Shown: piece by piece, positions 7,914 to 16,398 of the stretch
Layout of the letters: each line of letters opens with the position of its first letter
How positions within the stretch are numbered: position 1 is the first letter of the stretch
Source: Clostridia bacterium
GTDB lineage: Bacteria > Bacillota > Clostridia > Oscillospirales > QAMX01
Direction: 5' to 3'
Assembly (NCBI GenBank): GCA_017414715.1
Contig: JAFQKV010000084.1
Coordinates: forward strand, 1-44,237
DNA length: 44,237 nucleotides
Made by a program: the position numbers and the translations under genes
The notes under the pieces: generated by a model
The model's database searches: none
Told to the model about the DNA's origin: nothing
What the model saw: only the letters and a program-made list of their open reading frames with translations

Positions 7914-8719
7914 TACTCGTTCTCTTTCAGATCCGGAATAATTAAAGAAGCATCCGCCAGCACCAGATCGGGCTTCTCAAAGGAGGCGGCCAGAATCTCC
8001 TCATCCGTCTCGCCGCTCATGACCAGCACCGCCAGGCATCCGGCACGCAGACCGCTCTTTACGTCGGTATAGATTCTGTCACCGATGACAGCGGTCTCCT
8101 CTTTCGTATATCCCGTCATTTCCATGGCGATCTCCGGCATGCGGGGCTCGGGCTTTCCGATGACCAGAGGACGGCGTTTCGCCACGTTATAGAGCATATC
8201 ACAGACGCTGCCGCAGTCAGGCACGCTGCCAAACTCCGTGGGACAGACGTAATCGGGGTTGGTGGCGATATAAGGGATTCCCGGACGGGTACAGAGCATA
8301 TAGGAGATATCGTGCAGCTTTTTGAAGCTGAGCTCGGTGTCAAAGCCCATGACGATGCAGTCGGTATCCTCCACCGACTCCGTCAGCGCAAAGCCCGCGC
8401 GGGAAAGCTCCTCCTTGAGAGATGTCGTTCCGCAGACGTAGAGCCGCTGTCCCGCATGGTTTGTCTGCAGATATCGCGCCGTTGCCTGCGAAGAAGTAAT
8501 AAAATCCTCTTCCGTCGCCGCAATACCCAGCTTCGCGAGCTTATCAATATAGGCACGCACGCTTTTGGAGGAATTATTGGTCATGAACATATACTTCCGT
8601 CCGCTCTCACGGATGGTGCGCAGAAGTTCCGGTGTGAAGTCGTATAAACGGTCACCGAGATAGAGGGTTCCGTCCATATCAAAGAGAAACAGCTTAATAT
8701 TACGGAATTCTCCGGCCAT
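7913..8719 (-). CDS. HAD-superfamily IIA phosphatase (NagD/AraL-like)
   Basis: This 268-residue cytoplasmic phosphatase has the HAD catalytic motif DMDGTLYLGD near residue 14, the TNNSSKS motif II, Lys in GKPEPRMPEI, and the metal-binding GDRIYTDVKSG. The cap between motifs II and III is of class IIA type, as in NagD, AraL and phosphoglycolate/glycerol-phosphate phosphatases. The ATG at 8719 is preceded by AAGGAGG. A longer upstream reading frame would overlap the preceding gene and was rejected. Placement directly before the G1P dehydrogenase suggests that it dephosphorylates glycerol 1-phosphate or a related small sugar phosphate, but the family is promiscuous and this remains inference. 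Confidence 0.88.
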   Translation of the reverse strand: MAGEFRNIKLFLFDMDGTLYLGDRLYDFTPELLRTIRESGRKYMFMTNNSSKSVRAYIDKLAKLGIAATEEDFITSSQATARYLQTNHAGQRLYVCGTTSLKEELSRAGFALTESVEDTDCIVMGFDTELSFKKLHDISYMLCTRPGIPYIATNPDYVCPTEFGSVPDCGSVCDMLYNVAKRRPLVIGKPEPRMPEIAMEMTGYTKEETAVIGDRIYTDVKSGLRAGCLAVLVMSGETDEEILAASFEKPDLVLADASLIIPDLKENE

Positions 8720-8732
8720 ATACAACGCCTCC

Positions 8733-9074
8733 TTAATCCACCGCCGCCGTTGCGACGATATCCGTTCCGAAGATGCCGGGAATGAGCACCTGTCCGATAC
8801 GGACGGGTGCCTTCGCCGTTGCGGCACGGATGATCGCCATCAGCTCGAAGATCTTTTCCTTGGGGATGGGGGCCGCTGTTTTGACCGCCACCGACCGTCC
8901 GTCCTCCAGATGGAGAGTAGAGGTCACCGTTCGGGTGGGAGCCGTACATTCCGCGATGGCATATTCCTCGCCTCGCCGGCAGGTCTGCCCCGTAACCGTC
9001 AGGGCATCCCCTATTCCGTCCACCCGGATCCGGCAGCCCATGGGGCAGACGATACAAACCAGTTCCTTTTTCAT
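8733..9074 (-). CDS. DUF1667 cysteine-rich protein
   Basis: This 113-residue protein has the DUF1667 N-terminus with CIVCPMGC followed by a further Cys in GQTCRRGEEYA, a four-cysteine set likely to bind metal or an Fe-S cluster. Its ATG overlaps the TGA of the FAD oxidoreductase (ATGA) and has GGAGG seven bases upstream. An in-frame TTG two codons earlier is less likely. The family is habitually encoded after a glycerol-3-phosphate dehydrogenase (GlpA-type) and an FAD/NAD oxidoreductase, and is presumed to be an electron-transfer or structural subunit of that complex. No biochemical role is firmly established. Confidence 0.87.
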   Translation of the reverse strand: MKKELVCIVCPMGCRIRVDGIGDALTVTGQTCRRGEEYAIAECTAPTRTVTSTLHLEDGRSVAVKTAAPIPKEKIFELMAIIRAATAKAPVRIGQVLIPGIFGTDIVATAAVD

Positions 9075-10318
9075 TTCCAAGCCTCCAGAGACACCCGGAT
9101 CTCCTCCGCACCGGAGATCATCTCCGGCGTGAGGGTGATTTTTTCCATTTCGCCCGGCGCGACCCGGCGGCGGTTTGCCTCAAGAAGTACGCGCTCACCG
9201 TCACGGGCAACGATCTTCACGCGCTCGGCAGGTGCGGCCACACGCATATACAGCTCGGTCTTTCCCGCATCCGTATGCACGCGCTGGGGCAGGCAGTAAC
9301 GGATCCCTTTTTCCGCCGAAACGGTGACGGTCTTTTCCTGCGAAATCTCACCGCGGACAAATGCCGCCGCAGACCGCCCCGCAAGTTCCGCCTCATCGGA
9401 TACGTAATCCACCAGATCGTGCACCTGCAGAACGTTTCCGCAGGCAAAAATTCCGGGGATCTCCGTCTCACGCCGCTCATCCACCAGCGCACCGCCGGTG
9501 ATGGTATCCAGAGGGATCCCGGCAGCGAGGGACAGCTCGTTTTCCGGGATGAGGCCGCAGGACAGCAGCAGCGTATCGCACTCGATATACCGTTCCGTTC
9601 CGGGAACGGGACGGCGGCTTTCATCCACCGCTACCACTGTGACACCGGTGAGGCGGTCACGGCCGTGGATCTCCTTGACGGTGGTGGAAAGATACAGCGG
9701 AATGTCAAAATCCTCCAGACACTGGACGATATTTCTTGTCAGACCGCCGGAATAGGACATGAGCTCGCAGACGGCCTCCACCTTGGCACCCTCCAGCGTC
9801 AGGCGACGGGCCATGATGAGTCCGATGTCGCCGGAACCGAGAATGACCGCCTTTTTGCCCACCATATAGCCCTCGCAGTTGATGAGCCGCTGGGCGGTGC
9901 CGGCGCTGAAAATGCCCGCCGGGCGAGTGCCGCCGATGTTCAGCGCGCCCCGGCTGCGCTCCCGGCAGCCCATGGCAAGAATGACGGCACCGGCCTCGAT
10001 CTTCAAGATTCCCTCACGGGAGCAGGCGGTCACCTCACGGTCGGGAGAAACGGCCGTGACCATGGTCTCCCGCAGGATGCGGATGCCTCGCTTTACAGCC
10101 TCCGCGGCATAGACCGCGGCGTATTCCGGGCCGGTCAGTTCGCGGCCAAGCTTATGAAGTCCGAATCCGTTGTGGATGCACTGGCGCAGAACACCGCCGG
10201 GGGCTTCCTCGCGGTCGATGATGACCACATCGGTAACACCGGCATCATAGGCAGCCACCGCCGCGGCAAGACCCGCAGGGCCGCCGCCAACGATGACGAT
10301 ATCGTGTTTCTCTGTCAT
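9071..10318 (-). CDS. NAD(P)/FAD-dependent oxidoreductase of the glpA operon
   Basis: This 415-residue flavoprotein has an N-terminal FAD-binding Rossmann motif (VGGGPAGLAAA), the second dinucleotide-binding motif VILGSGDIGLIMARR around residue 160, an ATG-like ILAMGCRER and the late FAD motif IPGIFACGN. A C-terminal tail of about 90 residues follows. It belongs to the pyridine nucleotide-disulphide oxidoreductase fold and lies between glpA and the DUF1667 gene. It probably passes electrons from the GlpA flavin to NAD(P) or another carrier, a role analogous to GlpB/GlpC of anaerobic systems. The start is preceded by a GGGGGG-containing ribosome site, and the gap from glpA is 13 bp. Confidence 0.88.
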   Translation of the reverse strand: MTEKHDIVIVGGGPAGLAAAVAAYDAGVTDVVIIDREEAPGGVLRQCIHNGFGLHKLGRELTGPEYAAVYAAEAVKRGIRILRETMVTAVSPDREVTACSREGILKIEAGAVILAMGCRERSRGALNIGGTRPAGIFSAGTAQRLINCEGYMVGKKAVILGSGDIGLIMARRLTLEGAKVEAVCELMSYSGGLTRNIVQCLEDFDIPLYLSTTVKEIHGRDRLTGVTVVAVDESRRPVPGTERYIECDTLLLSCGLIPENELSLAAGIPLDTITGGALVDERRETEIPGIFACGNVLQVHDLVDYVSDEAELAGRSAAAFVRGEISQEKTVTVSAEKGIRYCLPQRVHTDAGKTELYMRVAAPAERVKIVARDGERVLLEANRRRVAPGEMEKITLTPEMISGAEEIRVSLEAWK

Positions 10319-10331
10319 ATTTGCATCCCCC

Positions 10332-11765
10332 CTACAGTCTGCCTGTCAGAATATGGGAACCGGGCCCCTTCTTGGTCACCTGCTCCTCAGGGATCCCCAG
10401 TTCCTCTGCGATGATGCGCATGACGTGGGGCATGCAGAAGCCGCCCTGGCAGCGGCCCATGCCCGCACGGGTGCGGCGCTTGACGCTATCCACGTCCCGC
10501 GCACCGGGCGCGCGGCGCACCGCATCCCGGATCTCGCCCTCGCTGATGCCCTCGCAGCGGCAGACGATACGGCCGTAATCGGGATTTTCGCGGATAAAGG
10601 CATCCTTTTCCTCGTCGTTCATATGTCGGAAGGCCTCCGTATCGGGACGGGTGCCGTCCCAATGCGCCTTCGGCTCCAGCACGAGCCCCGCGCCGGAAAG
10701 CAGCTCCGTCACCCGCTCCGCAATGGCAACGCAGGAGGTCAGGCCGGGGGAATCGATGGCTGCAGCGTGCACAAGGCCCGGCACACGCTCGGAGGTGCGG
10801 ATGATAAAATCGCCGCCCTTTTCCGAGGCGCGCACGCCGGAGAAAGAGGTAATAACCCTGGCAAACTGCACCCCGGGAACGCTCCGGGCAGAGAGGGCCT
10901 TGACGGTTTCAACACCCTCCGGGGTGATCTCGGTGTTTTCCGGGCTCTCCACCGCCGCGGCAGTGGGGCCCGTCAGCAGGTTTCCGTCCACCGTCGGGCT
11001 GACAAGGATTCCCTTGCCCGCTGCAGACGGAACCTGAAAGATGGTATGCGCGACGCGTCCGCCCTCGGCCTTGTCAAGCAGAAGATATTCACCGGCTCGG
11101 GGAATGATCGAAAAGTCTCCGTCGCCAAAAAGCGCGGCAACGCGGTCGGAATAGGCACCTGCACAGTTGACAACGTACCGCGCCTCTACGGTTTCGCCGC
11201 TCTCTGCGCGCAGGCAGAAAGCTTCATCCGTCTTTTCCGCGCCGCAGACGGCGAAATTGCGATAAAAATCGATGCCGTTGTCGATCGCATTTCCTGCTGC
11301 GGCAATGGTCAGCTTATATGGGCAGACGATGCCCGCCGTGGGCACGTGTAGCACCAGAGAAACTTCTCCCGAAAGCTCCGGTTCCAGTTCTCTTGCCTCA
11401 TCGCCGGTAAGGATGCGGAGATCCTTCACGCCGTTTACGAGGCCGCGCTCGTAGAGCGCATGCACGGCAGGCTCCTCCGCCGCACCGAAGGCGCAGATCA
11501 TGGATCCGTTGCGGATACAGGGCACGTGCAGCTCCTCCGCCGCGCGGAAAAGCTTCTCCACACCGAGAATGTTCATCTCCGCCTTCAGCGTACCCGGCTC
11601 GGGATCATAGCCGCCGTGAACGATGCCGCTGTTGGCACGGGATGCCCCGGCCGCCACATCGTTTGTCCGCTCCAACAGACAGACCTTCAGCCTGTATCGG
11701 GAAAGCTCCCGCGCCGTCATGGCACCGATAATGCCCGCGCCGATGATGGCAACATCATAAACCAT
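10332..11765 (-). CDS. glpA: FAD-dependent glycerol-3-phosphate dehydrogenase with BFD-like domain
   Basis: This 477-residue protein begins with an FAD-binding Rossmann motif (AIIGAGIIGA). The DAO fold extends to about residue 370, and a C-terminal [2Fe-2S] BFD-like domain has CRCEGISEGEI and the later CQGGFC pair. This is the architecture of clostridial GlpA-type enzymes that oxidise glycerol 3-phosphate to dihydroxyacetone phosphate. The start at 11765 has GGAGGGG ten bases upstream. Longer in-frame extensions would run through the leader hairpin and were rejected. The gene is separated from glpP by a 117-bp leader holding a terminator, so its expression is probably controlled by GlpP and glycerol 3-phosphate. 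Confidence 0.92.
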   Translation of the reverse strand: MVYDVAIIGAGIIGAMTARELSRYRLKVCLLERTNDVAAGASRANSGIVHGGYDPEPGTLKAEMNILGVEKLFRAAEELHVPCIRNGSMICAFGAAEEPAVHALYERGLVNGVKDLRILTGDEARELEPELSGEVSLVLHVPTAGIVCPYKLTIAAAGNAIDNGIDFYRNFAVCGAEKTDEAFCLRAESGETVEARYVVNCAGAYSDRVAALFGDGDFSIIPRAGEYLLLDKAEGGRVAHTIFQVPSAAGKGILVSPTVDGNLLTGPTAAAVESPENTEITPEGVETVKALSARSVPGVQFARVITSFSGVRASEKGGDFIIRTSERVPGLVHAAAIDSPGLTSCVAIAERVTELLSGAGLVLEPKAHWDGTRPDTEAFRHMNDEEKDAFIRENPDYGRIVCRCEGISEGEIRDAVRRAPGARDVDSVKRRTRAGMGRCQGGFCMPHVMRIIAEELGIPEEQVTKKGPGSHILTGRL

Positions 11766-11782
11766 ATTCTGTATACCCCTCC

Positions 11783-11853
11783 AAAAAAAATCGCAGAGAC
11801 ACGAAAAATCCGGAGGCCGTGTTGTCACGGTCTCCCGAAATCCGTCTCTCTGC
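11783..11853 (-). promoter_or_regulatory. Leader terminator/attenuator, probable GlpP target
   Basis: On the transcribed strand GCAGAGAGACG pairs with CGTGTCTCTGC (one mismatch), enclosing a ten-base-pair hairpin of GGAGACCGTG and CACGGCCTCC, and is followed by GAT and eight T residues. It therefore looks like an intrinsic terminator 5' of glpA. GlpP family proteins act as G3P-dependent antiterminators at such leader hairpins in Bacillus, and glpP itself lies immediately upstream. Regulation by GlpP is inferred. Confidence 0.75.
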
Positions 11854-11882
11854 ATCTCTACGAATCCAAATATTTACACTTT

Positions 11883-12443
11883 TTACAGATACCAGAGCTC
11901 TTCCCTGCCGGTGGAAACGGCCAGCGCCCCGCTCTGCAGGGCAGCGGTGACCTCCGCCTTGGTTTCAATGAGCCCGCCCGCGATGACGGGCAGCCGGTCG
12001 GCGGAAAAGCGCTCGATGACCTTTCCGATAACGCCGGGCATGATCTCAAAAACATCCGCCCCACTTTGGGCGCACATATCGCGAATGGAGGACAACCCCT
12101 GGGAATCCAGCGCGAAGACCCGCTGAACGGCCAGTAAGCCCTTCTCCTTGGCATAGCCCACCGTCTGGCGGCTGGTGGTGAGGATACCGGCCGCACCGCA
12201 CCTTGCGAAAAATTCCACCCCGGCGCGATCCTTTGCCACCCCTTCGGCCAGATCCAGATGGACAAAAACCAGCTTGCCCCGGTCGGTGGCCTCACGAATG
12301 TGCTCCTCCGCAGTCAGGAGGCTTGCCTTGAGATAAAAAATGATGCGGGCGGGGGAACGGATCGCCGCCTGCCACTTGTCATCCCGTACGGCGGCGATGA
12401 CAGGATCGCAGGAAAGAACATCCAAAAATTCCGCCCGTGTCAT
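11883..12443 (-). CDS. glpP: Glycerol-3-phosphate-responsive antiterminator
   Basis: This 186-residue protein is a GlpP family TIM-barrel RNA-binding antiterminator. Recognisable blocks are DPVIAAVRD, FVHLDLAEG, GILTTSRQ, VFALDSQ, EIMPGVIGKVIERF and PVIAGGLI. In Bacillus GlpP binds glycerol 3-phosphate and leader mRNA to prevent termination upstream of glpD and related genes. Here it is the first gene of the operon and is followed by a leader hairpin before glpA. The ATG at 12443 has GAGGT seven bases upstream. A GTG two codons earlier lies too close to that site. It is transcribed from a near-consensus promoter. Confidence 0.93.
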   Translation of the reverse strand: MTRAEFLDVLSCDPVIAAVRDDKWQAAIRSPARIIFYLKASLLTAEEHIREATDRGKLVFVHLDLAEGVAKDRAGVEFFARCGAAGILTTSRQTVGYAKEKGLLAVQRVFALDSQGLSSIRDMCAQSGADVFEIMPGVIGKVIERFSADRLPVIAGGLIETKAEVTAALQSGALAVSTGREELWYL

Positions 12444-12476
12444 GCGCACACCTCACAAAATATCCTTAACGGATAT

Positions 12477-12505
12477 ATTTTATTATATAATCCTCCGAAT
12501 GTCAA
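12477..12505 (-). promoter_or_regulatory. Sigma-A promoter of the glp operon with overlapping palindrome
   Basis: On the minus strand TTGACA, 17 bp, TAAAAT. Immediately downstream, near the start site, is ATATCC-GTTAA-GGATAT (12459-12475), an inverted repeat that could be an operator. Confidence 0.75.
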
Positions 12506-12593
12506 TCGTTCCGGCGCATTTTCCGCCCCCTTGCGTCCTCTTCCCGCGCAGCATCCCTCAACCCACAGTTGAACCCCATCACCCAAAGGGTTA

Positions 12594-12622
12594 TTGCAGC
12601 CACGCACTCCGTATGTTATACT
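12594..12622 (+). promoter_or_regulatory. Sigma-A promoter of the XRE regulator
   Basis: TTGCAG, 17 bp, TATACT. The ATG follows 44 bp after, with AAAGGAGG as ribosome site. Confidence 0.65.
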
Positions 12623-12665
12623 TAATTTTAGTGCAGATACAAGCACCTTCAAAGGAGGTATAGGC

Positions 12666-13451
12666 ATGCATATTGGCAACAAAATCCGGGAGCTGCGCAA
12701 AATGCGGGGCATCACGCAGGAGCAGCTGGCTGAGCGCATCGGCATTTCCTTTCAGGCCGTCAGCAAGTGGGAAAATAATATCACCCTGCCCGACATCACC
12801 CACGCGCCGGTTTTGGCCCGCATTTTCGGTGTTTCCATGGACGAGTTGTTCGATTATGACGCCACAGAGACCGCCCGCGAGATCGCGGACATCGCCGATG
12901 CCGCATACAAATGCATGCTGAAAAACCCGCTTGAGAGCAAGAGAATCCTGATGGAAGGGCTGAAAAAATATCCGGATCATGAAATTCTCTTAGGCGACCT
13001 GTTGTATTTTCTGGATTATTCGGAAAACCCGGATGAAACCATCGCCGTCGCCAGCAAGCTGATTGAAAAGACCGACCAAAGCAACATAAAATATGATGCG
13101 CTTCGCTTTCTTGCCTATGCATACAAAGCAAAAGGGGACATGGAGAGCGCTGCCGCCGCCATTGAGCAAATTCCCGAAATGTGTTTTACAAAGCTGACAG
13201 AGAAGGCGCGCATTTTATCCGGAAAGCCAAAGCTTGAGGCCGCCGAAAAGCAAAAGCAGCTTTCCTCTGCCAATCTGCTGCTCATGATGCGCGAAATTGC
13301 CGATTATTATGAAAGCTGCGGAAATGCGGCAGAAGCCCTTACGGAGGCCGAGAAAGCGCTGAACCTCATGTCGATCATCGGGGATCCCGACTTCGACGGC
13401 ATTGCCGCATCCTTCCGCAGGCAAACCGAGCGCCTGCGCAATTCTGTATAA
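12666..13451 (+). CDS. XRE-family transcriptional regulator with TPR-like C-terminus
   Basis: This 261-residue protein has an N-terminal helix-turn-helix of the Cro/CI type (about 5-60: IRELRKMRGITQEQLAERIG, then FQAVSKWE and LPDI). It is followed by an all-helical region of paired amphipathic helices resembling TPR units (about 75-255). It is a typical clostridial cytoplasmic regulator whose helical domain senses a ligand or peptide partner. The start has AAAGGAGG nine bases upstream and a promoter of its own. Codon use is somewhat more A+T-rich than that of its neighbours. Its targets are unknown. The AEC transporter downstream has its own promoter, so regulation of that gene is possible but not shown. 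Confidence 0.88.
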   Translation: MHIGNKIRELRKMRGITQEQLAERIGISFQAVSKWENNITLPDITHAPVLARIFGVSMDELFDYDATETAREIADIADAAYKCMLKNPLESKRILMEGLKKYPDHEILLGDLLYFLDYSENPDETIAVASKLIEKTDQSNIKYDALRFLAYAYKAKGDMESAAAAIEQIPEMCFTKLTEKARILSGKPKLEAAEKQKQLSSANLLLMMREIADYYESCGNAAEALTEAEKALNLMSIIGDPDFDGIAASFRRQTERLRNSV

Positions 13452-13482
13452 TCCATCTTCCGGCCTGCCCGGCGGCTATCGC

Positions 13483-13511
13483 TTGAAAATTCTGACGGTA
13501 AATGCTATACT
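13483..13511 (+). promoter_or_regulatory. Sigma-A promoter of the AEC transporter unit
   Basis: TTGAAA, 17 bp, TATACT, 35 bp before the ATG. Confidence 0.6.
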
Positions 13512-13546
13512 GAACGTATATTTCCCGAAAGGAACCCGAAACTGTT

Positions 13547-14488
13547 ATGCCCGTTTTTCTTTCCACCCTGGGCCAGATGGCGCAGCTTGCCTTCTTTATT
13601 CTCATCGGCTATATTCTTGTCCGCGCAAAAATCCTTCCCGGCGAAGGAACGACTCTTCTCTCCCGGATGGAAAACTGGATCTTTATCCCCGCCCTCATTC
13701 TCGGCACCTTCATGCAGAATTTCACCCCCGACCGGCTTTCCACCGCATGGCAGTACGTTGCCTGCGGCAGCGCCGTCGCCATCGGCGGGATGCTCATTGC
13801 CCTGCTGGTCTCTCCCCTCTGCGCAAAGGATTCCTATATCCGCAAGCTCTACACTTACGGCCTCACCTTTTCCAATTTCGGATTCATGGGAAATGCCGTT
13901 ATCATGGCCCTCTATCCCGATCTCTTCCCCGACTATCTCGTCTTCTCCATCCCGCTGTGGATCCTCATCTACGGCTGGGGCGTTCCGGTGCTGCTCATCC
14001 CGGCAGAAAATGCAAATCGGAGTCTTGCTGCCCGGCTCAAGCCCTTCTTAAACCCCATGTTCGCCGCGATGCTCCTCGGCATCCTTCTGGGACTTGCAAG
14101 AATTCCTGTCCCGGCATTTATCACCTCTGCCTGCGATTCTCTCGGTGCCTGCATGTCTCCCGTTGCGATGATTCTGACGGGCATGACCGTGGCGAAATAC
14201 GACCTCGGCGCCGTTATCCACAAGGGGTCCATTTATGCCGTCTCCGTGCTGCGGCTGCTCATCATCCCCCTGCTCTGCATTGCCGCGCTGCACTTCCTCC
14301 GCCTTCCGCAGGAGCTCGGCATCTGCATCATCTGCGGCGTTGCCATGCCCCTTGGGCTCAACACCGTCGTCGTTCCCGGCGCTTATGGTCGCGACACCTC
14401 CGTCCCCGCCGGCATGGCTCTCATCTCCCACATTTTTTCCATCGCCACCATCCCGCTGATGTTCATGCTCTTTGATCTTTTGGCCTAA
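13547..14488 (+). CDS. AEC-family (auxin efflux carrier-like) transporter
   Basis: This 313-residue membrane protein has about ten hydrophobic segments in two five-helix halves, with the AEC hallmarks FIPALILGTF in the second helix, GNAVIMALYP in the middle and the GLNTVVVPGAYG segment near the end. The family carries out secondary transport of organic anions such as malate and malonate in bacteria. GAAAGG lies ahead of the ATG. It probably heads an operon with the next two genes, 37 and 16 bp apart. The last 17 residues are nearly repeated as a fragment after the mutS-like gene (16399-16470), so a second AEC gene once existed there. The substrate is unknown. Confidence 0.88.
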   Translation: MPVFLSTLGQMAQLAFFILIGYILVRAKILPGEGTTLLSRMENWIFIPALILGTFMQNFTPDRLSTAWQYVACGSAVAIGGMLIALLVSPLCAKDSYIRKLYTYGLTFSNFGFMGNAVIMALYPDLFPDYLVFSIPLWILIYGWGVPVLLIPAENANRSLAARLKPFLNPMFAAMLLGILLGLARIPVPAFITSACDSLGACMSPVAMILTGMTVAKYDLGAVIHKGSIYAVSVLRLLIIPLLCIAALHFLRLPQELGICIICGVAMPLGLNTVVVPGAYGRDTSVPAGMALISHIFSIATIPLMFMLFDLLA

Positions 14489-14525
14489 AGTTTGTCTCTA
14501 TTCTGAAATTTTGTGAGGTGATCCC

Positions 14526-14873
14526 ATGTATCTGTTTGTTTCCCATGCGACCATTTCCCGCATGACGGGCGAATTTGATACAGAAACTCCGCAGATCCGC
14601 TTCCCTGTCAAATTTGTGACACGGTGCGTTTTCACCTACACGTTTCTTCTCTTTTTGGGGTTCTTTTTCCTCTATCATCTGTTTTCCTTTGTTGCGGCCA
14701 TTGTGCTGCTTTTGGCTATCGTCTATGCTTTTTTGATCGGCAAACTCTTTTCGGTTCTCGGTCTTTCCCTTTGGAAATATATCGTTGGAAATATCCTTTG
14801 GTGGGCGCTGATCGGCACACTTGCCATCCTGCTGCGGTCAGCCCTCATCACCGGTCTTGCATCGCTTCTGTAA
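14526..14873 (+). CDS. Small membrane protein of unknown function
   Basis: I do not recognise this 115-residue protein. The first 35 residues are polar (Met-Tyr-Leu start, then DTETPQIRFPVK) and are followed by two long hydrophobic stretches (about 37-75) and a third (about 83-113), so it is an integral membrane protein with about three helices. GTGAGGTGAT provides a ribosome site. It sits between the AEC transporter and the MutS-like ATPase in the same direction with short gaps, which suggests co-transcription but does not reveal a function. Confidence 0.72.
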   Translation: MYLFVSHATISRMTGEFDTETPQIRFPVKFVTRCVFTYTFLLFLGFFFLYHLFSFVAAIVLLLAIVYAFLIGKLFSVLGLSLWKYIVGNILWWALIGTLAILLRSALITGLASLL

Positions 14874-14889
14874 GAAAGGAGTCTCAACC

Positions 14890-16386
14890 ATGCAACTTCT
14901 GAACACCGCGCCTCTTTCCAATGCGTCTCTCTGGGCGGCACAGTTCCGCACCTTCAGGCTGGACGAGCTTCTGCGTATGGATTCCACAGAGCTCGCAGGA
15001 CTCATCACCTGTGATGCCGATGAGATCCGCGCCCGGCAGGAGATTTATGCCGACTGCATGCAGAATTCCCGTCTGCTTCCGCTGTTTGATCGGATCCTTT
15101 CCGCCATCGACGACATTCTTGCCCTCCGGCAGAAAGAACGAGACTCCGGTCCCGATACGGAGCGTGCCCTCTATGCCGTCCGTTCCCTGCAGATCTATAT
15201 CAGCCTCATTGAGGAGATCTCCACCGTTGCCACAGAGTTTGTCAAGTCCCTCTCCTCCACACGCCTGCGCGCGTTTTTCACCGCTTTTTCCGACATTGCC
15301 GCATCCGAGGAATTCCGCATCCTGCGTGAAGAGATCGCTACGATCGCGCTGAAAGCCGAAGGCATTCGCAGCGTCACCCTCGCCGTCAATCTCAATGCCC
15401 AGCTGCAGCCCTCCGAGATCGGCCTTCTTTCCATCAACGACACCTACTTTACCTCCGACAATCTCTATACCCGTCTGTTCGGAAAGTCCGGCGGTGAGGG
15501 GCGCGCCGCGCCTCTCCTTTCTCCAGACGGCAGCGAAGCCTCCCTGGAAAAGGCACTTTATTCCTCCCTCAACCGTTCCATCAATAAGCTTGTCCGCAAG
15601 CTCCATTCCGATCTGCTCGGGCGCTGCTCTGCCCTTGTCACGCCGCTGCTTGAATGCCGGAATTCTCTTTCCTGCATCGTGCGCAGCATGAAATTTGTCT
15701 CCTACTGCCGCGGACGCTGCGGAAATCTGTGCTTTGCCTCCGTGTCGGAGACGGGCACACGGTATACCGCTGCCTACGATCCTGCGCTTCTGCAGCACCG
15801 CACCGCCTCCGAGATCGTCGGAAACGACGTTGCCTTTGGCAATACGCAGCCGACGGTACTCCTTCTGACCGGCGTTAACAGCGGCGGCAAGAGCATATAT
15901 CTGCGCTCCGTTGTGATCAACCAGCTGCTTTTCCAGCTCGGTCTCCCCGTTGCCGCCAAGGCCGCGGAGGTTCGCATCCTCCAGTCTGTGTTCTCGCATC
16001 TTTCCGCAGGCGGAAGCGATGTGGGCGGCCGCTTTGCCGCCGAATGTGCTGCCGCAAAGGAGATCATCGACGGAGCCGACGGAGATTCTCTGGTGCTGAT
16101 GGACGAGGCCTTTTCCAGCACGAATTCTCAGGAGGGCGCCGCCATCGCCTACCAGTTCATCCGCCATATGCTGGCAAAGGGCGCATACTGTATCTTTACC
16201 TCCCATTTTCTGGAGCTTCGCGGCTATGCCGAAGAGCTGATCTCCGCCGACAAAAGGCTTGGCGTTTTCCATTTCGGCACCTCCGACGGAAAGCAAACTT
16301 ATCGCCTGCAGCCCGGCTTTGTGGAGGAAAAGAATTACGCCTATCTCATCGCGAAGAAGTACGGACTGGAGTATTCCGCCGAATGA
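14890..16386 (+). CDS. MutS-related ATPase lacking the mismatch-recognition domain
   Basis: This 498-residue protein has a helical core/clamp-like region (about 1-310) and a C-terminal MutS-type ABC ATPase. The Walker A loop is GVNSGGKS (328-335), a variant of the usual GPNxxGKS. A Q-loop/signature region SHLSAGGSDVGGRFAAE and Walker B LVLMDEAFSSTNSQEG follow, then TSHFLEL with the switch His. It is much shorter than true MutS (about 850 residues) and lacks the N-terminal mismatch-binding and connector domains, so a role in mismatch repair is not implied. MutS-like proteins of this build occur in many Firmicutes with unclear function. AAAGGAG precedes the ATG. Confidence 0.85.
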   Translation: MQLLNTAPLSNASLWAAQFRTFRLDELLRMDSTELAGLITCDADEIRARQEIYADCMQNSRLLPLFDRILSAIDDILALRQKERDSGPDTERALYAVRSLQIYISLIEEISTVATEFVKSLSSTRLRAFFTAFSDIAASEEFRILREEIATIALKAEGIRSVTLAVNLNAQLQPSEIGLLSINDTYFTSDNLYTRLFGKSGGEGRAAPLLSPDGSEASLEKALYSSLNRSINKLVRKLHSDLLGRCSALVTPLLECRNSLSCIVRSMKFVSYCRGRCGNLCFASVSETGTRYTAAYDPALLQHRTASEIVGNDVAFGNTQPTVLLLTGVNSGGKSIYLRSVVINQLLFQLGLPVAAKAAEVRILQSVFSHLSAGGSDVGGRFAAECAAAKEIIDGADGDSLVLMDEAFSSTNSQEGAAIAYQFIRHMLAKGAYCIFTSHFLELRGYAEELISADKRLGVFHFGTSDGKQTYRLQPGFVEEKNYAYLIAKKYGLEYSAE

Positions 16387-16398
16387 ACCCACGCAACC

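Noticed and set aside
14890..16386. Calling the ATPase a genuine MutS mismatch-repair protein
   Set aside because: It lacks the N-terminal mismatch-recognition and connector domains and has a variant Walker A. No mutL is near.
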